Source: Sipunculus nudus
Lineage: Eukaryota > Annelida > Sipuncula > Golfingiida > Sipunculidae
Direction: 5' to 3'
Assembly (NCBI GenBank): GCA_026874595.1
Contig: CM049315.1
Coordinates: 5,516,664-5,580,663, forward strand
Length of the DNA: 64,000 bases
A program made the position numbers and the translations under genes. Shown here one piece after another: positions 49,943-60,827 of the stretch. The notes below the pieces were generated by a model, which made no database searches, was not told the origin of the DNA, and saw only the letters and a list, made by a program, of their open reading frames with translations. Within the stretch, counting starts at the first letter, position 1; each line of letters begins with the position of its first letter.

Positions 49943-51175
49943 TAACTGTATGTCATATTTTAGGAACTGAGAGCTGAAGCTGGGGAGCTGAGCTCTAGCA
50001 AACTGCATTACACTAGCTTGATGTAAATAATATGTGACATGGTGTTTGAAAACTTGAATAAAATCTACAGTTTTTAATCAACTGGTTTCAAATTTTTAGT
50101 GTTAACAGATGAAATGCTAACAAAAACATGCTGTGAAAATAAAATACACAGCAGTTACAGGAAAAAAAATGCCATGGTCAAAGTTGGGCAAAATTTAAGG
50201 TACCAATTTTTATTTTTGCTAATATTTTAAAAAAATTTAAAAGATTTTGATCTAATTTTGGGTATACAATTTAATTTTTATTAATTAAAGTTATATTACT
50301 GGAAAAAAAAGTCCTTAGCTTTAACATGTTTTGTGTTAAGAGATCAAATATCTTTCCTGATTTTTTACATAATGCATTATGTTTGGGCACATCCCTTTTT
50401 TAAATGATAAAATACAGACCTAATTTCTGGCATGTACATAGGAACTATATACAGAAAAATATTTATGGTAAATATGAGGAAAAACAGATGAGTGGTTTTG
50501 ATATTAGGCAGCCCTGAAGTGTGAAAATAGGTTTTTAATAAAAAATTGAGATTTTTCCTTAATTTCTCAAAGGAACGAAGTCGCAAAGACCCAGTTTTCG
50601 GCTTGGTAGGAGATCTTGGGGACAACTAGAATTTTGGATTCCTGGGTCTTACGGTTTCAAAACTTGCCAGTTTAACGGACAGACAGACGGACAGCCTACA
50701 GAGGACCACGACTATAGCTCAGATGACTTACAGTCAGCTGAGCTAAAAAGTCTCTAGCTTCAACAATTATTATGTTAAGATTTTTTATGAAGTGCATTAT
50801 GTTCGGGCCCATAACTTTTAAAATGACATAATACTGACCTATTTTCTGGCATGTACATAGGAATTATAATGGGGAATATTTATGTTAAATATGAAGACAA
50901 ATAGATCAGTGGTGTTGATATGAGGCAATTCTGAAACATGATAATAGGTTTTTAATGTAAAATTTAGTTTTTTTCTTAATTCTTGAAGGAACGAAGCCGT
51001 AGTGACCCAGTTTTCAGTTTGGTAGTAGATCTTGGGGATATCTAACAGTACGCTAAATATTTTATTTGTATGTCTAATGACTTCAAAACGTCCGAGTCTA
51101 ACAGACAGACAGAGACAGACAATGGACCATAACTATAGCTTAGATGACTTATAGTCAGCAGAGCTAAAAACTGGA
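49943..51175 (+). repeat. dispersed repeat family R, tandem diverged copies
   Basis: Two further family units end near 50745 and 51170. Each has AAAGTGCATTATG, TTCTGGCATGTACATAGGAA, GGAACGAAG, GATCTTGGGGA and a closing CAGATGACTTA(C/T)AGTCAG. Frames such as 50377-50625 (minus) are repeat-derived. Confidence 0.7.
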
Positions 51176-51730
51176 TTACTCTAGGCTGCCCGACTAGTTC
51201 AGGGCCTTTAATAAAATGGGAACGGGCTATATGGGAAGCACGGTTCGGCTGGTCTGACATGTCACGGCAACCATAGCACAATATTGTAGCAAGGATTGTA
51301 AGAAGGGGGTAATGTAGCAGGGATCAGGTTCTATTTCCCCAGTTGTGACGTACTCAGTCCACTCAGTTCACCCCCGCAGTACAGCCATCATCAATCGCCT
51401 TGGGCAGGTATAAGTTACCTGTACTGTGTCACTGGGCAGAGAGCTGATGTCAACATATACTGTACCCTATATGTAAACAGACCTGAAGCTTAGCTTTATA
51501 AGGAAACGCTCTAATTATTCCACCTACGTAATTATTTGTCACCTGTTTTGTCCGGTAGCATCCCATTTCCGGGGGTTAGGATATAAATATGCCTGGATAT
51601 CTGTGTCCAGGCAGTCAGGCCTGGTCAAGTCAAGCAGTCAAGGCTAGCATACCACCACCTGACATACAAGGGGACAAAAAAGTCAGAGAGCCATATAGAT
51701 CTACACCCCAGGGCTAAGCAGCAGTATAGG
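51176..51730. other. possible solo-LTR-like segment
   Basis: TGTAGCAGGGATCAGG near 51313, a TATA-like GGATATAAATATGCC near 51580 and higher GC than the flanks would fit an LTR with a promoter. No matching second copy or target duplication was found, so this is a weak call. Confidence 0.2.
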
Positions 51731-52198
51731 TCACGTGGTCCTATTTGTTTACATGACCTGGGGTCACCAAGCCCTGAACCTGAAGGAGAGTAGCAAATGG
51801 TCTGGCTTTTTCTGGTTGGCTCTAGCCATCATGTGCTGGAGCATCAAAAACACCCCATTGTTTGATTTTTAAGTATGTTAAGCATAATTTCCAATAAAAT
51901 TGACAGTATTGGTCAATTTTTTAAAAATCTATGGCCAATCAAAGAGATGTTGTCCAAATGCTTGTTTGGAACTGCTTGGTGGGGTATTTTGGGCTTCACT
52001 GCATTCGGGCCAGGATGGTTAAAAAATGAGATACACAAGCCCCCTTTTTCTTGGTCTTGTTTGACTGAAGAAACAACAAATTCTCAGGTAAAAAAAAGTT
52101 TAATATCAGAATTTATTTTGAAAATTATTTAAAAGAGGCCCAAACCTCAGGTGTTTTATAGATGTTATATAGGGAAAATAAATACAGCCACGTGTCCT
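51731..52198 (+). repeat. left terminal direct repeat (468 bp)
   Basis: It begins TCACGTGGTCC and ends CCACGTGTCCT, so its own ends carry a short CACGTGG/CCACGTG inversion. It contains an 85-codon frame (51875-52132). Confidence 0.9.
51875..52132 (+). CDS. 85-codon ORF in terminal repeat, unknown
   Basis: The predicted product, with a Trp/Gly/Phe-rich middle (GTAWWGILGFTAFGPGW) and polar ends, is identical to that of 53984-54241 because the only change in the frame is silent. I know no such family. With just one difference in the frame, selection cannot be inferred, and it may be a chance frame in a repeat. Confidence 0.15.
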   Translation: MLSIISNKIDSIGQFFKNLWPIKEMLSKCLFGTAWWGILGFTAFGPGWLKNEIHKPPFSWSCLTEETTNSQVKKSLISEFILKII

Positions 52199-53068
52199 TC
52201 ACAAAAACCTGTCTTTACAATGTGGGTGATAATACAGGCTGATCGCTGCCACAAAATTGTGCCTGAACTGATGTTCAGAGTCTTTCCAGCTTATTCAAGT
52301 ACTATTTTCTTTATTTCCAGGCTGTTTTTATGAGAAAAACTTGGTTTTGGGAAGCGGATACCTGACAGGTAAGAAACATGAACTGTCACTCTATCTTCAT
52401 ACGATAACAAGACTGGATTACAATTCTAGGGCTGATTTCAATAGGTAAACAACATTTTTTGGTGCCAGATTTGTGTCGACAATTCACTGGGAGTGGTGTG
52501 GATGACTTTTAGGGTGAATGGCCTTATTTGGGGGGGGGGGGGGTAGAATGATAAGGGAACAGGGGAACAGGTGGGGGGGGGGGGGAGAAGAGAGGAAATT
52601 AATTTTTTTCTACTTTTGGTTCATGACTGGGTATACACACACACACACACATATATATATGTAAATATATAATTATTTATTTATTTATAAACCCCCATTT
52701 GTTTGCCCCCCATTTGTTTGCCAAATTTGATGTTGCCAAATATCTTGACATACCATGTTTCTGTATATCATGTTTTATTTTTACATTGATTTTGTGCATG
52801 TTAACTCGTTGCAAAAAAAAAAAAATACAAGGTGTAGTTAAAATGTGTCATTTGGTGAATTTAATAGCCTCAATGATTAAAAAACAATGGTATATGGCCA
52901 GTATGTGCAGTATTGTATAACAGCAGGCTCGAATAATTTCCCATGATTAGCAATTTCCCTATTTGACAGCATGGATCAACTGTCACCAGTAATTGTGTGT
53001 GTGTATATAAATTTATATATATATATAAATATATGCATATATATATATGTTCATATGTATATTGTTTG

Positions 53069-53070
<2 letters not shown>

Positions 53071-53127
<57 letters not shown>

Positions 53128-53139
53128 TATATATATATG
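53071..53139. repeat. (TA)n microsatellite
   Basis: TA tract of about 34 units with one AAAT interruption, inside the 2.58-kb element. Confidence 0.95.
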
Positions 53140-53839
53140 TATAGTATGTTATACTTATAACAGTAATAACACTGACACATCATTATATTTTCATCTTTTA
53201 TTAATAATGTGAAATAATCTGATGTATTTTCAGATTCAGAAACTCATTTTCTAAATGTTGGGTGAAGATCAACAGTGACTGAATTCAGAATTGCTGTTTT
53301 GCCCAGACACCATGCATGCAGGCATTGGAAATGAAGACAGTCATTAGGCAACAATATTCACTACAGACTCTTGTTTCATCAATTTCTTAGAGTCAGGTAT
53401 CCATGACACTGTACTTCCAGAGTACTTTTCAGCATATTTTATTATAAACCTGACTGTCCAGGTTGGATGGACCCAGACACCAAAACTATATTGAAAATCA
53501 TGCTTTTTTTTCTAAGTCTGACATAATCAGAGCATATCAGATATCTCCCACACAATTTGGTCTTTAATAACATATCAGGGGTATTAGATATTAGCACTAA
53601 GTAAATAGTGCCTCAGATGTAGAAAAGTGAGATAAATTTAGAATAATTGCAGAATGATATTTGATTTTTCACAGTGGCCACTGTCAGGTATACCGCACTA
53701 GATAATGAGATAGTTATAGGGCTCTGAAATATTATTTTTTAGTGATAGGGTCCTGTAACTTTGAATTCTGATAGCGCTTTCATGCCATTATAGTTTGCTT
53801 TCATGTAAATAGGGGGAAAAAAAATTGTGTTTCTCAAGG

Positions 53840-54307
53840 TCACGTGGTCCTATTTGTTTACATGACCTGGAGTCACCAAGCCCTGAACCTGAAGGAGAGT
53901 AGCAAATGGTCTGGCTTTTTCTGGTTGGCTCTAGCCATCATGTGCTGGAGCATCAAAAACACCCCATTGTTTGATTTTTAAGTATGTTAAGCATAATTTC
54001 CAATAAAATTGACAGTATTGGTCAATTTTTTAAAAATCTATGGCCAATCAAAGAGATGTTGTCCAAATGCTTGTTTGGGACTGCTTGGTGGGGTATTTTG
54101 GGCTTCACTGCATTCGGGCCAGGATGGTTAAAAAATGAGATACACAAGCCCCCTTTTTCTTGGTCTTGTTTGACTGAAGAAACAACAAATTCTCAGGTAA
54201 AAAAAAGTTTAATATCAGAATTTATTTTGAAAATTATTTAAAAGAGGCCCAAACCTCAGGTGTTTTATAGATGTTATATAGGGAAAATAAATACAGCCAC
54301 GTGTCCT
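53840..54307 (+). repeat. right terminal direct repeat (468 bp)
   Basis: Differs from the left copy by two A/G changes: one outside the 85-codon frame, one silent within it (53984-54241). Confidence 0.9.
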
Positions 54308-55090
54308 TATAGGGTTTTGATGCTCTGTCTGTCTGGCTCTCGGTCTGTCTGTCCATCAGGTTTTTTTGTTTCTGTGCGATAACTTTCCTAAATTTTATCC
54401 GATTTCATTCAAATTTGGATCAGTGATTGCTCTCATGCATACTTCGGTTGGGATTGGTTTTGGAGTGTGTATCCAAAAAATATTTCTCTCCAGCTCAATA
54501 ACATAGTTTAAAAATTGTGGTCAAATTTCTCAGTAATAGCATTTTCTGGTTATTATCACTTTTTGTACAGTGCTATCTCTAAATTGGTTGTGTCGCATTA
54601 ACATCTGGTTACTTTAAATCAGTTGATCTATTGTTTTACTAAACATTTACTAATTCTGTTAGTTTGACTGTTTTGAGTTGTATTAAGGCTGAGCTTCTAG
54701 ATAAAAAGGCCAGGCCAAGTATTTTGTTTATCAACATATTATTATTTTGTTTTATTCTTATTTTATGTGCGTGTGTATTTAGATTTTGATAGAATAAATA
54801 CAGTTTAATTACTGTCTGGATTTGTTAATTATTAAATCTCAGAAATCCTGAATTCTTCTGTTCAAGTGGCTTCCGACCCCAGTCACATTACTATATGTGA
54901 GACCCACCATCCATGCCCTTGTGGATTTGCTACTTGTATCAGCTCTGATATAAGATTTCTTTTATGTAATAACAAGATGGTCAGTCTGATCGGCCTGTAA
55001 ATGCTGAACTGAGAAAACCTTCATATAAAGCAAAAGGGGCCCACTGGGTCTTGGTGAGAGGGTTATAAAGTTAGCTTAGCAGTCTCTTAC
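54308..55090. repeat. possible dispersed repeat plus unassigned sequence
   Basis: CTGTCTGTCTGG, TCTGTCTGTCCATC and GATAACTTTCCTAAATTTTA are wording seen in widespread invertebrate dispersed repeats. No second copy is in this window. Nothing coding. Confidence 0.3.
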
Positions 55091-55094
55091 CAGT

Positions 55095-55200
55095 TCAATG
55101 TCAGCTAAGGACACTGGTGGTGCAGCGAGTATGATTTGAGGATTTGCTACTCCACTGGGGGTCCAGGGACCCCGATTCGATCTCCATGCCTGGGAACATA
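55095..55200 (+). other. tRNA-like (SINE head) sequence
   Basis: TGGTGCAGCGAG at 55118-55129 resembles a pol III A box, and CGATTCGATCTCC near 55173-55185 a B box. Between them is a perfect GGGGTCC-AG-GGACCCC hairpin. The tRNA cloverleaf is not complete, so a tRNA-derived SINE fragment is more likely than a tRNA. Confidence 0.35.
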
Positions 55201-56150
55201 CTATACTGACTCGTGTGCTGAAATGAAAACAATTTGTTTGAGACTGGATATTCAGAAGAAACATCCATACATTTCTTTGAATTAAGCAATCATTTTTTTT
55301 CAAATTTAATATTAATATTTGTGATGGAGGAAAGAGAGTTTGAAAGAGACTGAATAAACTGAATAACAGACATCCCTGAAAGTGAAGAAACAAAACAATA
55401 ATGAGCAATTTATCACATCCTGTGTCTTCAAAAAATGGGGTGTCAATTTTATAATCCACAGCAAAACATAATGGTTGCAGTTGCCCAAACTGTTTGAAAG
55501 TCTGGTTGGTATGATTTGGTTAAACATTTTATAATGAAGGGAACATGTCTGATTGAAGCATATAACTTCAGATGTGTGGTTTAGCAAAATACTACATAAG
55601 CCTGCCGATTTAACTCTGTTGTTTGTCAATCATGATGTCTCTGGTGTGATATCTCACATGTATTGAACAGATACAGCTGCGGATGAACAAACTAATGATT
55701 CATTACATGATGACAGTTAAAAGTCCAAGTAAGCATTATATAAGTGACAGAATATCAAAATTTTATACAACATGGCACCCTGTAAAATTTAGTAAAATAC
55801 TCTGAAAAATTTAGTAAAATTCCCATGCCTTGATCCAATGTGACTCTGCTCAAGTAATACTAGTAGATGTACTGCACTGAGATAAGGAAAGCAATAAAAA
55901 GGCAACATGCTCCAACTGTAATTAATCTGAACTGAAATATCTTAATGATACATATTTTGAGCCACTCTAAAATCTTTGTTTCATAAATTTCTGTGTGGTA
56001 AAAATGAGGAATAATTTTAAGTGGCAATTAAGGTAGTTAATTGTTTTCAGCCAAACACGGGGACCCGTAAGACATCGTACCAAACTGTTCAACATAGTAA
56101 ATACGGACTAATACGCTACAATTTGGGACACTACAGCCATAAGGAAAGCT
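55201..56150. other. unassigned AT-rich sequence left of the DIRS-like element
   Basis: Two overlapping minus-strand frames (55076-55459, 55312-55629) have no recognisable domain. The left terminus of the DIRS-like element could lie here but was not found. Confidence 0.4.
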
Positions 56151-56319
56151 GATATTAGATGTTTTATGTGCTGTTCTCATTCCCATTGTTTGAGAATGCC
56201 CCTTTCAGGTGGAGCTCACCAAGATATAGGCAAGCAACACCTATCATCAGGACCAGAGTGCCCCTCGTAACTCAAGTACCAGGCGTAAGGCAAGCTCAGA
56301 ACGATGGTTTCACTATGGG

Positions 56320-56460
56320 ACAGAAGGATGCAACAACTATCAGATCGGTTGATGCAGCTTCCCAGCTTGCAAGAGAGTCCATGTGTGCTGGAACTGTAAA
56401 GGACCTGACCCATATAACCAATGTAAATAGTGTAATCCGAACTAAATCCCCATTAAGTCT
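56320..56460 (+). pseudogene. gag-like zinc-knuckle remnant of DIRS-like element
   Basis: In one frame CNNYQIG, a stop, CSFPACKRVHVCWNCKGPDP and YNQC appear in sequence, a Cys/His cluster like those found before the RT in DIRS-like capsid proteins. The frame is broken by stops. Confidence 0.5.
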
Positions 56461-56499
56461 AACGGCATGGAAGGAACCAAAATTTCATACACAGATTAC

Positions 56500-57270
56500 T
56501 TAATGATATAGAGCATGGAGTGAGAATAGGGCCCCCGAGAAACACATGTAAGCCGCAACTGGCAATCCACGAAAAACCCACGCGGCCGTGGTCAAAGAAT
56601 CCATGACCTGAAGCTCAAACGCAGGGTAGGGCCATTTTCACAACCACCATTCTGACATTTTGTCCCTTTGCCATTAGGAGTGTGTCACAAGAAACGCTCG
56701 GACAAAAATCGTGTCATACACAATCTCTCGTGGCCACCAGGCCAAGCTGTAAACGATTACATTACTGATGAGAAATGTGCCGTAATATATATCTCTATAG
56801 ATCAGGTGGTCGAAATTGTGAAATCCTACGGGAAAAACGCCTTGCTTGCTAAGCTTGACCTTAAGGACGCTTACAGATGTATCGTTGTCACTCCAGAGGA
56901 CTGGGAATTATAAGAAAGTTCCTGGCCAGTAACTGACTCAGAAGAGATAGAACGCGTAGAATATTTCGTCGATCTTGTGCTCCCGTTCGGGCTTCGTAGT
57001 TCGGCTCGTCTGTTCAACGATTATGCCGACGCTCTTCAGTACGTAATGTGCGACAGGGGCGTGGCAGTCGTGGAGCATTACCTAGACGATTACATCACTT
57101 GCCGATCTCAGGCATCAAGCAAGTGTAATGATAATCTGAAGATTATGCTGCAGAGTTGCGAGGACCTTGGTCTTACCGTCCAGCCATCTAAAGTGACTAG
57201 CCCCTCTACACGTATGGAATACCTTAGTATCATTATTGACATGGAAATGATGGCACTTTAGATTTCTGGG
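56500..57270 (+). pseudogene. reverse transcriptase of DIRS-like element (broken)
   Basis: NDIEHGVRIG near 56500 is followed, after a frame change, by KKRSDKNRVIHNLSWPPGQA, VNDYI and ALLAKLDLKDAYRCIVVTP, then, after a stop at about 56911, LPFGLRSSARLFNDYADALQ and EHYLDDYITC with the YLDD active site. This is the DIRS/Ngaro type of RT, not the gypsy or LINE type. At least one frameshift and one stop inactivate it. Confidence 0.9.
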
Positions 57271-57276
57271 GAAAGA

Positions 57277-58017
57277 ATGTCCGAAGTCATGAGCAAACTA
57301 TCACTTTGGAGGGAAAAGCGCACCTGTAAAAAACGAGAGCTTCTATCTTTGATAGGAAAATTAACTTTTGTCGCTAAGGTAGTTCGGCAGGTTAGAACAT
57401 TCACTAGACGCCTTTTTGACTTAGCAAAGAAAGTCAAGCACCTGCATCACAGAACGCAGCTTAGTAAAGCTGCATGTAAAGACATCGGTTGGTGGTTAGA
57501 GTATTTGCCATCATGGAACAGATTAAGCTTGTTCTATGATTCCGACTGGACAGTCAAGGCAGACATCCGTCTTTGGAGTGATGCAGCAGACTTTGGTTTC
57601 AGTGCGGTGTGTGGAAACGAGTGGATTTGTGGTGACTTAAGTGATGATTGAGATGGCCAAGCACAGGAAATTATCGCCTGGCGCGAATTGTATGCTCTTG
57701 TTTTAGCGGCAGCCATGTGGGGACATAAATTCACCAGAAAAAACGTTTTGTTCCATTGCAATTATATGACAATCATGAACATACTGCAAAATGGCGCGTC
57801 AAAAAATGATAAGATTATGTCATCCTTTATATTATGTTATCCTTTATATGTGCTAATTACAATTTTATGTGTAGCGCCGAACACGTTGCAGGGGTAAAAA
57901 ATCCCTGGCCGCTGACGCCTTGTCTTGCGGGCAAATTGCGAGGTTTAAAGCGCTTAATCCACAGGCTAATGAGCACATGACAGAGACTGGGCGTATACCC
58001 TTTGATGTTTTATCTTA
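57277..58017 (+). pseudogene. RNase H region of DIRS-like element (broken)
   Basis: The thumb/connection KKRELLSLIGKLTFVAKVVR leads into LWSDAADFGFSAVCGNEWIC, the first RNase H strand with its catalytic Asp. After a stop at about 57649 come ELYALVLAAAMWGHKF and then VLFHCNYMTIMNIL (Asn where the active-site Asp is expected). The segment ends with AEHVAG and, one frame over, AADALSCGQIARFKALNP, the usual close of the domain. Confidence 0.88.
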
Positions 58018-58067
58018 AACAAAGTTTAGTGGTAACTTACTTTCTTAAATGTATATCAGTTTATTTC

Positions 58068-58700
58068 AGATGACAGTCGACTGCTACAAAGCGAGGCCAG
58101 TGAGCTGGTGAGAGGAAGCCTTAAATCATCAACCAGACGGACATATGAAGTAGGACAGATACAATATTTGGACTTTTGTGTGAGATATAATCTAAGAGCT
58201 GTACCGGCATCAGAGGACACGCTCCTTATGTTTATAGCTTGGTTGCATCGCCGCTCTCTTAAGCATAGCACAGTGTCCTTATATCTTGCTGCAGTTGGAT
58301 CATTACATATTAAAGAAGGTCATTTTAATCAACTTACTGACGCCCTCAGGGTTAAGATGGTGCTTTGTGCCATCAAAAGTATTAGCGGCCCACTGTCAAT
58401 AAAACTGCCAATAACATATAATATCCTTAATCATCTATTAGGTCATTACTCATTTCTTATCAACACAAACTATTGTGGTCAGCGATGACCTTGGCATATT
58501 ACGCCTGTTTGAGAGCAGCTGAATTTACCGTGTCTAGGAGTTTTGATCACAGATGCCACCTTTCATCAGGTAGTGTTCAAATACTAAATTCGCCGTCATT
58601 GCATATGAGACTGCATTTAAAACAATCATAAATGGACACTGCCACTTGGCAAAGTGGAAACACCCCAGGTGCTCGGTCGCTGTGGTACAAGCAAAAAAAA
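58068..58700 (+). pseudogene. tyrosine recombinase of DIRS-like element (broken)
   Basis: The core-binding domain is intact over about 130 codons: LVRGSLKSSTRRTYEVGQIQ, YLDFCVRYNL, LKHSTVSLYLAAVGSLHIKE. After a frameshift near 58485 the catalytic domain starts with TLAYYACLRAAEFTVSRSFD, which contains the first catalytic Arg, then LHMRLHLKQS and a stop just where a basic/Lys strand is expected. The HxxR box and nucleophilic Tyr are not found downstream, so the element cannot make an active enzyme. Confidence 0.85.
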
Positions 58701-59210
58701 AAAAACACCCATGCGCTCCCAGCTATTCCACTGCAGCTCATTGCACACATTTCGTATATCATTTTCCCCCATACTTTTTGTGTTATGATTATTTGGTTCC
58801 TTTGAACTTTGTATTGTATGCACCATTTTTTGTTAGCCGGGCTTTTATTCGGCCGTACAAATCGCCAATATCTGTTAAAGTTCTGGCTCTGAGGCCCAAA
58901 ATATTTCAGAATCCTCTTTTTTTTATGTGTGAGAAATGCGTGAAGTGGCTAAAAACTTGTTTGTTGGCTGTACCAGTCCTCAGAGATTGGCTTTTCTTCA
59001 TGATACTGATTATCACATGAATTCTAGTCAGAGCTATAAATTGTCACAAGAAACCTTAATTTTGATTGCCAGAGCCATCAATAATCATGTTGGTAGATCG
59101 ATACTTACTTGTACTGTCTTGCTCTGTCCATGTATTCGTGCTGCTCTATTATAGTGGAATCTATAGCTGATACATCTATCACATTACTGCAAGAGATCAA
59201 AATAACATGG

Positions 59211-59384
59211 CACTTTTTGTCATAAACACATTGAAGCATTATGGCTTCAATAAAGAATCATATTGATATTATCAAAGTCATAAACAAAATTACATCGCAC
59301 TTTTTGTCATAAACACATTGAAGCATTATCGCTTCAATAAAGAATCATATTGATATTATCAAAGTCATAAACAAAGAAATATTA
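59211..59384. repeat. 87-bp tandem duplication with hairpin
   Basis: CACTTTTTGTCATAAACACA begins two nearly identical copies at 59211 and 59298. Each has the stem-loop TTGAAGCATTAT(G/C)GCTTCAA, a 7-bp stem with a 6-base loop. Confidence 0.85.
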
Positions 59385-59538
59385 CTTTGTCTTAAACATT
59401 GGAATTGAATAACTGAGTTCTAAATTTCTTTTAAACTTGCAACAAGAGCTTAATTTGATAATATGTATTTGTCTCTTAAAATCTGCTTTCTTTGTTTCTG
59501 CACTATCTTTGTATACAAATCAATAAGTACTGTTAGTT

Positions 59539-59661
59539 TACATATTGTATTAATAGCCTCAACATGGTAACATAGCTATTGGTACATCAGACAAACTTGA
59601 CTGTTAGTTTACATATTATACATGGTGACATAGATATTGGTACATCAGACAAAACTGCCTT
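59539..59661. repeat. tandem duplication of about 70 bp (diverged)
   Basis: CTGTTAGTTTACATATT and TATTGGTACATCAGACAAA each occur twice in the same order. The second copy lacks about 15 bp. Confidence 0.75.
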
Positions 59662-60827
59662 ATATACTGTACCTGATTTGATACAAACCATTTGTTTGCT
59701 CATGGCCTGGGAGATGAAAAGATCCCAATAACTCATTATTGGCATTATTAATAGGCTGCAGGTCATCTTAATCTACATAAGCATATTTACAAATGTGGAG
59801 CTGGGATAATTTACCCAACATTATCCACCATGATGCCAAAGAAGGTAGTTGAAAAAAGGTCACTGCAGGTGGCGCCACCAATACCTTGATTTCAAATATG
59901 AGTCATGTGACCAACATTTGCATAAAACTTGGTGATGATAGCTTCGACCATTTCTGAAACTGTTATTTTAGTATCTTTTTTTCTGGTCAAATGACTAAGT
60001 TCAGCTTCCTGTAACTCCGCCAAAATTCAAGGAACTGGAACCATTCAAACAAATTTGAGAGAGATTGTTTCACAGATTATTTCTAGGAAATATTGAACAA
60101 TTTGGCTGGAAAGTTTTGGGGAAGAAGATTTTTTAAAGTTTTTTTTAGCTTTTTCCTTAAAAAATCTGACCTAATGCAGATAGCAAAAAAAAAAAAAAAA
60201 TAAGCAAAATCGTTTTTTTAAGATGAATGATTTTTTGCATAAACATTGGAGATGCTAGCTCCTGCCGGTTTTTTTAAACAGTATTGGTTGACGTATGGAC
60301 GATGCCACATCATGGCATAAGCTCACAGGTTCACTATAAATGTAAATAAGCTGAAAATATACTTCAAATTAATTAAAAAATTTTAAAGGCTTTTTTACCT
60401 TATAGCCCATCCCTACTCAACAGTTTGCTGACCTCTGATGACCTCGGTTTTCAATATATTTTTGTACACAATTATACATACAGTTCTAAGTATTACCAAC
60501 ATAAATAATCAAGCATTTTACTCTGAGCCTTATTCAAGAGTAAGATTTGATATTAAAATTGTAATGGCATTTAGAAAAGTGCACTCCTCTGATGAAATTA
60601 TATACAACAATGATTAAATTAGTACATTAGTTTTTACAATCCACATCTGCCAATAGTCAAACATACACACTAGCACTGGTGTACTGGTAGATCCTTGCAA
60701 AGCAGTTATTTAAACTCCTGTTTGACCAAGGGCTAATTTAAACACACTCAATTCACTAAATTCTGCTCAGGTATCTTGAACACAGACCAAGATAATAACA
60801 TATTAGTATGCTGAAATAGATTCTAAT

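Larger units (their letters stand above)
51731..54307. mobile_element. 2.58-kb element with 468-bp terminal direct repeats and 6-bp TSD
   Basis: Terminal direct repeats at 51731-52198 and 53840-54307 differ at only two positions. The whole unit is flanked by TATAGG on the left (51725-51730) and TATAGG on the right (54308-54313), whereas neither repeat alone is flanked by matching bases. The 1.64-kb interior has G-tracts (about 52531-52545 and 52573-52584), short (CA)n, (TA)n and no RT, integrase or transposase. A purine run (GGGGGAAAAAAAA) lies about 15 bp before the right repeat. The repeats start TC and end CT, not TG...CA, and no primer-binding site was recognised. A non-autonomous LTR-type element or a recent duplication are the main readings. 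Confidence 0.6.
56150..58720 (+). mobile_element. degenerate DIRS-like (tyrosine-recombinase) retrotransposon
   Basis: Ordered remnants on one strand: zinc-knuckle-like Cys cluster, reverse transcriptase, RNase H, then a tyrosine recombinase with its catalytic-domain start. This order (RT-RH-YR, no DDE integrase) defines the DIRS/Ngaro/PAT group. No methyltransferase piece is seen. Stops and frameshifts break every domain. The split or inverted terminal repeats expected of the group were not found, so the true ends are unknown. Confidence 0.85.
58721..60827. other. unassigned sequence with two short tandem duplications
   Basis: An 87-bp duplication (59211-59384) and a shorter one (59539-59661) are described separately. 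GGTGGCGCCACC near 59869 is a word shared with the 40.7-41.4 kb repeats. No gene is recognised. Confidence 0.4.

Noticed and set aside
53984-54241. Second copy of the 85-codon frame as independent evidence for a gene
   Set aside because: The copies are nearly identical because the duplication is recent, so identity says nothing about selection.
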